Part shown: positions 61,728 through 64,000 of the stretch, one piece after another | Numbering within the stretch: the first letter of the stretch is position 1 | How the letters are laid out: each line of letters begins with the position of its first letter | From: Armillaria gallica | Taxonomy: Eukaryota > Basidiomycota > Agaricomycetes > Agaricales > Physalacriaceae | Length of the DNA: 64,000 bases | Assembly (NCBI GenBank): GCA_037576215.1 | Contig: JBANDB010000008.1 | Span: 992,001 to 1,056,000 of the forward strand | Reading direction: 5' to 3' | Made by a program: the position numbers and the translations under genes | Notes under the pieces: generated by a model | Seen by the model: the letters and a program-made list of their open reading frames with translations, nothing else | Databases searched by the model: none | What the model was told of the DNA's origin: nothing

Positions 61728-63719
61728 AGGCTCTGAATGCGTCCAGCCTACGGAATATGTGAGTATGGATGTCCCAGTGGAAGTTATGAGTTACCTTCTG
61801 ACCTGCATGCTTCAGGTTGCTGAATCCGGACATTTTGTTGGGCTGAACCTACGTACAATAATTTTGTCACCCCTAATACGATACCTGCCGAGCTAGGGAC
61901 GTTAATAGTGTCTGCTACAAATGCTAGTAACTCGGTCCAAAGTATAGGACGGATGAATATGCTACTTACTATTTCGTTTGGCACCTTACTTAGTCAGTTT
62001 TCCATACTATCAGACATCATGGAAGCCATGCTCGTGGTCGCCAACGCAAAATGAAGCTTCGCACATTTGAAAAGCACTCTCTTCATACTTTTCAACATAA
62101 GGGTCCACGAGCGGACAACGGTCATGCATATGCAAAGCCAGATGAACATCTGGGCTATGCAGACTATCAGAAACTAAAAATATTAGCATAGACAGAATAT
62201 CCTGGTCCGACTGGTCGTAATCAGTGGATACGAGGAGTTTTCCGGTGGGTGCTAATCTGCTAGAAAAAGCCCAGATGTCTGTTTTACATGCAAACAAAGG
62301 ACTTGACCTTCTGTATTCAATATCGTCGATTCGCTTGGGAAAATGCGTTTTACCGTTGTTGGTGTTGGTGTTGATGTGGAAAGACGATACCGTGACTGAC
62401 AGCCATTGGAGCGGGAACTCGGGCCGACGGCAATTCAGTTAGCCTTTGTTCTCACAAAGGTCATGGCTATCCTTTATTCTTACCGATTTGGGCTCATTGC
62501 TATACCATAGCATAAAAACTCTGCGTGCTGACTCGAGACGCCCCAAAAGCAGATCATTCGGAAAGCATTTTCCTTTCATACCACTGGCTCTGCGTTCCTC
62601 ACTTTGTGAACTATATCAGTCCTTTCAAGATTTCAGAAGAGGTGCATTTTTCAAGCTTCCATGATTTATTCATATCAATCCTTCAAGAAGAATCGCAATG
62701 GCGTTGGAATTCAGCAGTATCACCGGCGAAGAAATATCTAGACCCCGCCAGTATCCCAGCTATTCTACATGGTACATTGTTTCTGACTCTGAGGACGTGG
62801 AATACGCGTCGACGTCGTCTCTCAGAACCTCCGCTTGCCCAGCTGTTGATGTGGGAAACTTGCAACCCATCATCACTCGGGCTCCAGCGAGACGGGCTCA
62901 CGGTTCATTTACTCCGCCCCGCTACTCAGCGGAAAGGGTGGAGATCTCGGAGCCGACTGAATCTATCGCAAGACCCGTCAGCTCGTGTAGTTGTTGATCA
63001 GCCGGTTGGTGTCAATTAGTTTGCGCTGAGTTAATCGGCGGGGTCATTGTCTTCGCCTTTACTTGAAATATGAAATATGGCTTTGTCTGACTAGTTTTCT
63101 GTATTGGAATTCTCCCTATCTTCATTTCCTACATAGACGGTAGCGTAATTACTATCCATACCTCTCAGTACCTACGGGCTCTTTATTATCCGGAACGCTT
63201 GATGAGGAATCATAAACACACTCGCCTAGGTCATTTTCACGGACAAGGCGTGTCTTCGCAATTTTATGCAGGGTATGGTAAGTGCCTAACAGGATTGTAC
63301 ACATTCTTGCCGACATTTTGAAGACAAAATACGTGCTGGGAACGGTTTATTGTCAGTATCTGTGGCTGTGGGAACGAAGTCCTAGTTTCTATGTCGACCT
63401 GGTCTTGTCGTCTAAATGATTGATTCCTTCAACATGCATAAGCTACATTCTGAGACCTCAAACCATAAAGACGCACGACATCTAGATGGGCTACAACAGT
63501 GCGTTTAACGATAATTGAACAAATGCGTGGGAAGTGAAATCTTGACATCACAATACATGCAGGGTGGGTGGAAAGATGTGAAAATGGAATGGTATAAAGA
63601 AGCAATGTACCAAGGACGGGTAAAAATATAGCGACAAGACAAACAAAACATCTACGCGAGATCATCAATAAACAGTAGACAGTTGGAAACCAAGGAACAT
63701 ACGACAGTCATGAAAGTCA
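61728..63719. other. 2-kb region with weak coding candidates
   Basis: A minus frame at 62010-62297 (CKTDIWAFSSRLAPTGKLL to DHEHGFHDV) and a plus frame at 62698-62997 (MALEFSSITGEEISRPR) have normal amino-acid composition, but I recognise neither and cannot splice them into larger genes. The rest shows nothing. Confidence 0.35.
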
Positions 63720-64000
63720 TTAAACGGCCCAATCATCAATCCCAGACCCATACGTGCGTCCTCCACCCCAGCCTCTATTCATACGATCCTCCATCCGATC
63801 CTCAGAAGGAACTCCACCGCCCATCAACCATCCCAGCCACCAGCTCTGTGGTTCCTCCTGCCTTCTATCTCTCCGCTTACTCTTCCGCCTCTTCTGCTTG
63901 TCTGCAAACTTGCTACCTTCGCCTCTCGGTCGTGTCCCAGCGTATGACTCTGGAAGTTCGGCGAAGCTAATGCGCTTAGGCGTCGAGCGTCCTGAACTGG
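63720..64000 (-). CDS. C-terminus of a conserved fungal protein, partial at right edge
   Basis: Read right to left from the window edge: PKRISFAELPESYAGTRPRGEG, a Lys/Arg-rich run FADKQKRRKSKRRDRRQEEPQ, WWLGWLMGG, and an end RMNRGWGGGRTYGSGIDDWAV with stop at 63720-63722. From memory, Agaricomycete hypothetical proteins end in this way (SFADLPESYA, basic run, tryptophan pair, RGWGG, DEWGV). The start lies outside the window. The basic run suggests nuclear or RNA/membrane contact; function unknown. Confidence 0.7.
   Translation of the reverse strand, partial: SSGRSTPKRISFAELPESYAGTRPRGEGSKFADKQKRRKSKRRDRRQEEPQSWWLGWLMGGGVPSEDRMEDRMNRGWGGGRTYGSGIDDWAV

Overview
The window is nuclear DNA from a filamentous basidiomycete, most likely an agaricomycete mushroom. 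Genes are split by many 40-75 nt GT-AG introns. The families fit this group: an AA9 LPMO beside a GH43 enzyme, a CYP of the O-methylsterigmatocystin-oxidoreductase type, BTB and F-box family members, a membrane-anchored RGS protein and a cis-CaaD-like tautomerase. Two tRNA genes with introns support a eukaryotic chromosome. I found no virus, plasmid or bacterial segment. Exon structures come from reading splice sites and family motifs by eye.

Layout. 0-5.4 kb: a near-perfect 396-bp inverted repeat flanks the deubiquitinase UBP14; each arm carries the same outward-facing gene start, attached to decayed sequence outside. 5.7-9 kb: a BTB gene and PUT2 (P5C dehydrogenase). 9.6-13 kb: secreted polysaccharide-degrading enzymes AA9 and GH43. 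13-21 kb: a mitochondrial-type DEAD-box helicase, a P450 and the CDC7 kinase. 22-28 kb: tRNA-Arg, a WBP2/GRAM protein, a DAL5-type permease and a stomatin-like protein. 28-43.5 kb (minus strand): a membrane RGS protein, a large coiled-coil protein and a 9.7-kb neurofibromin/IRA RasGAP. 46-48.8 kb: a three-RRM RNA-binding protein. 49-59.3 kb: a dynamic stretch with two copies of a tautomerase-bearing segment, RRP7, an F-box-like gene, a hAT-type MITE, tRNA-Cys, an EVE-domain (THYN1-like) gene and an NDUFAF3-like gene cut off at the edge of the second duplicated segment. 59-64 kb: gene-poor, with one small secreted peptide gene and the C-terminus of a gene leaving the right edge.

Functional links are loose, as is normal for a fungal chromosome. 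UBP14 recycles ubiquitin chains, CDC7 starts replication, and neurofibromin and the RGS protein dampen Ras and G-protein signalling. PUT2 and the DAL5-type permease serve nitrogen use, and AA9 and GH43 attack plant cell walls.

Main cross-cutting observation: at least eleven genes, including ones expected to be essential and single-copy, need exactly one extra base to stay in frame, nearly always inside a short homopolymer, and never the removal of a base. This looks like homopolymer contraction in the assembly rather than eleven pseudogenes, and it should be resolved before any gene here is called broken.
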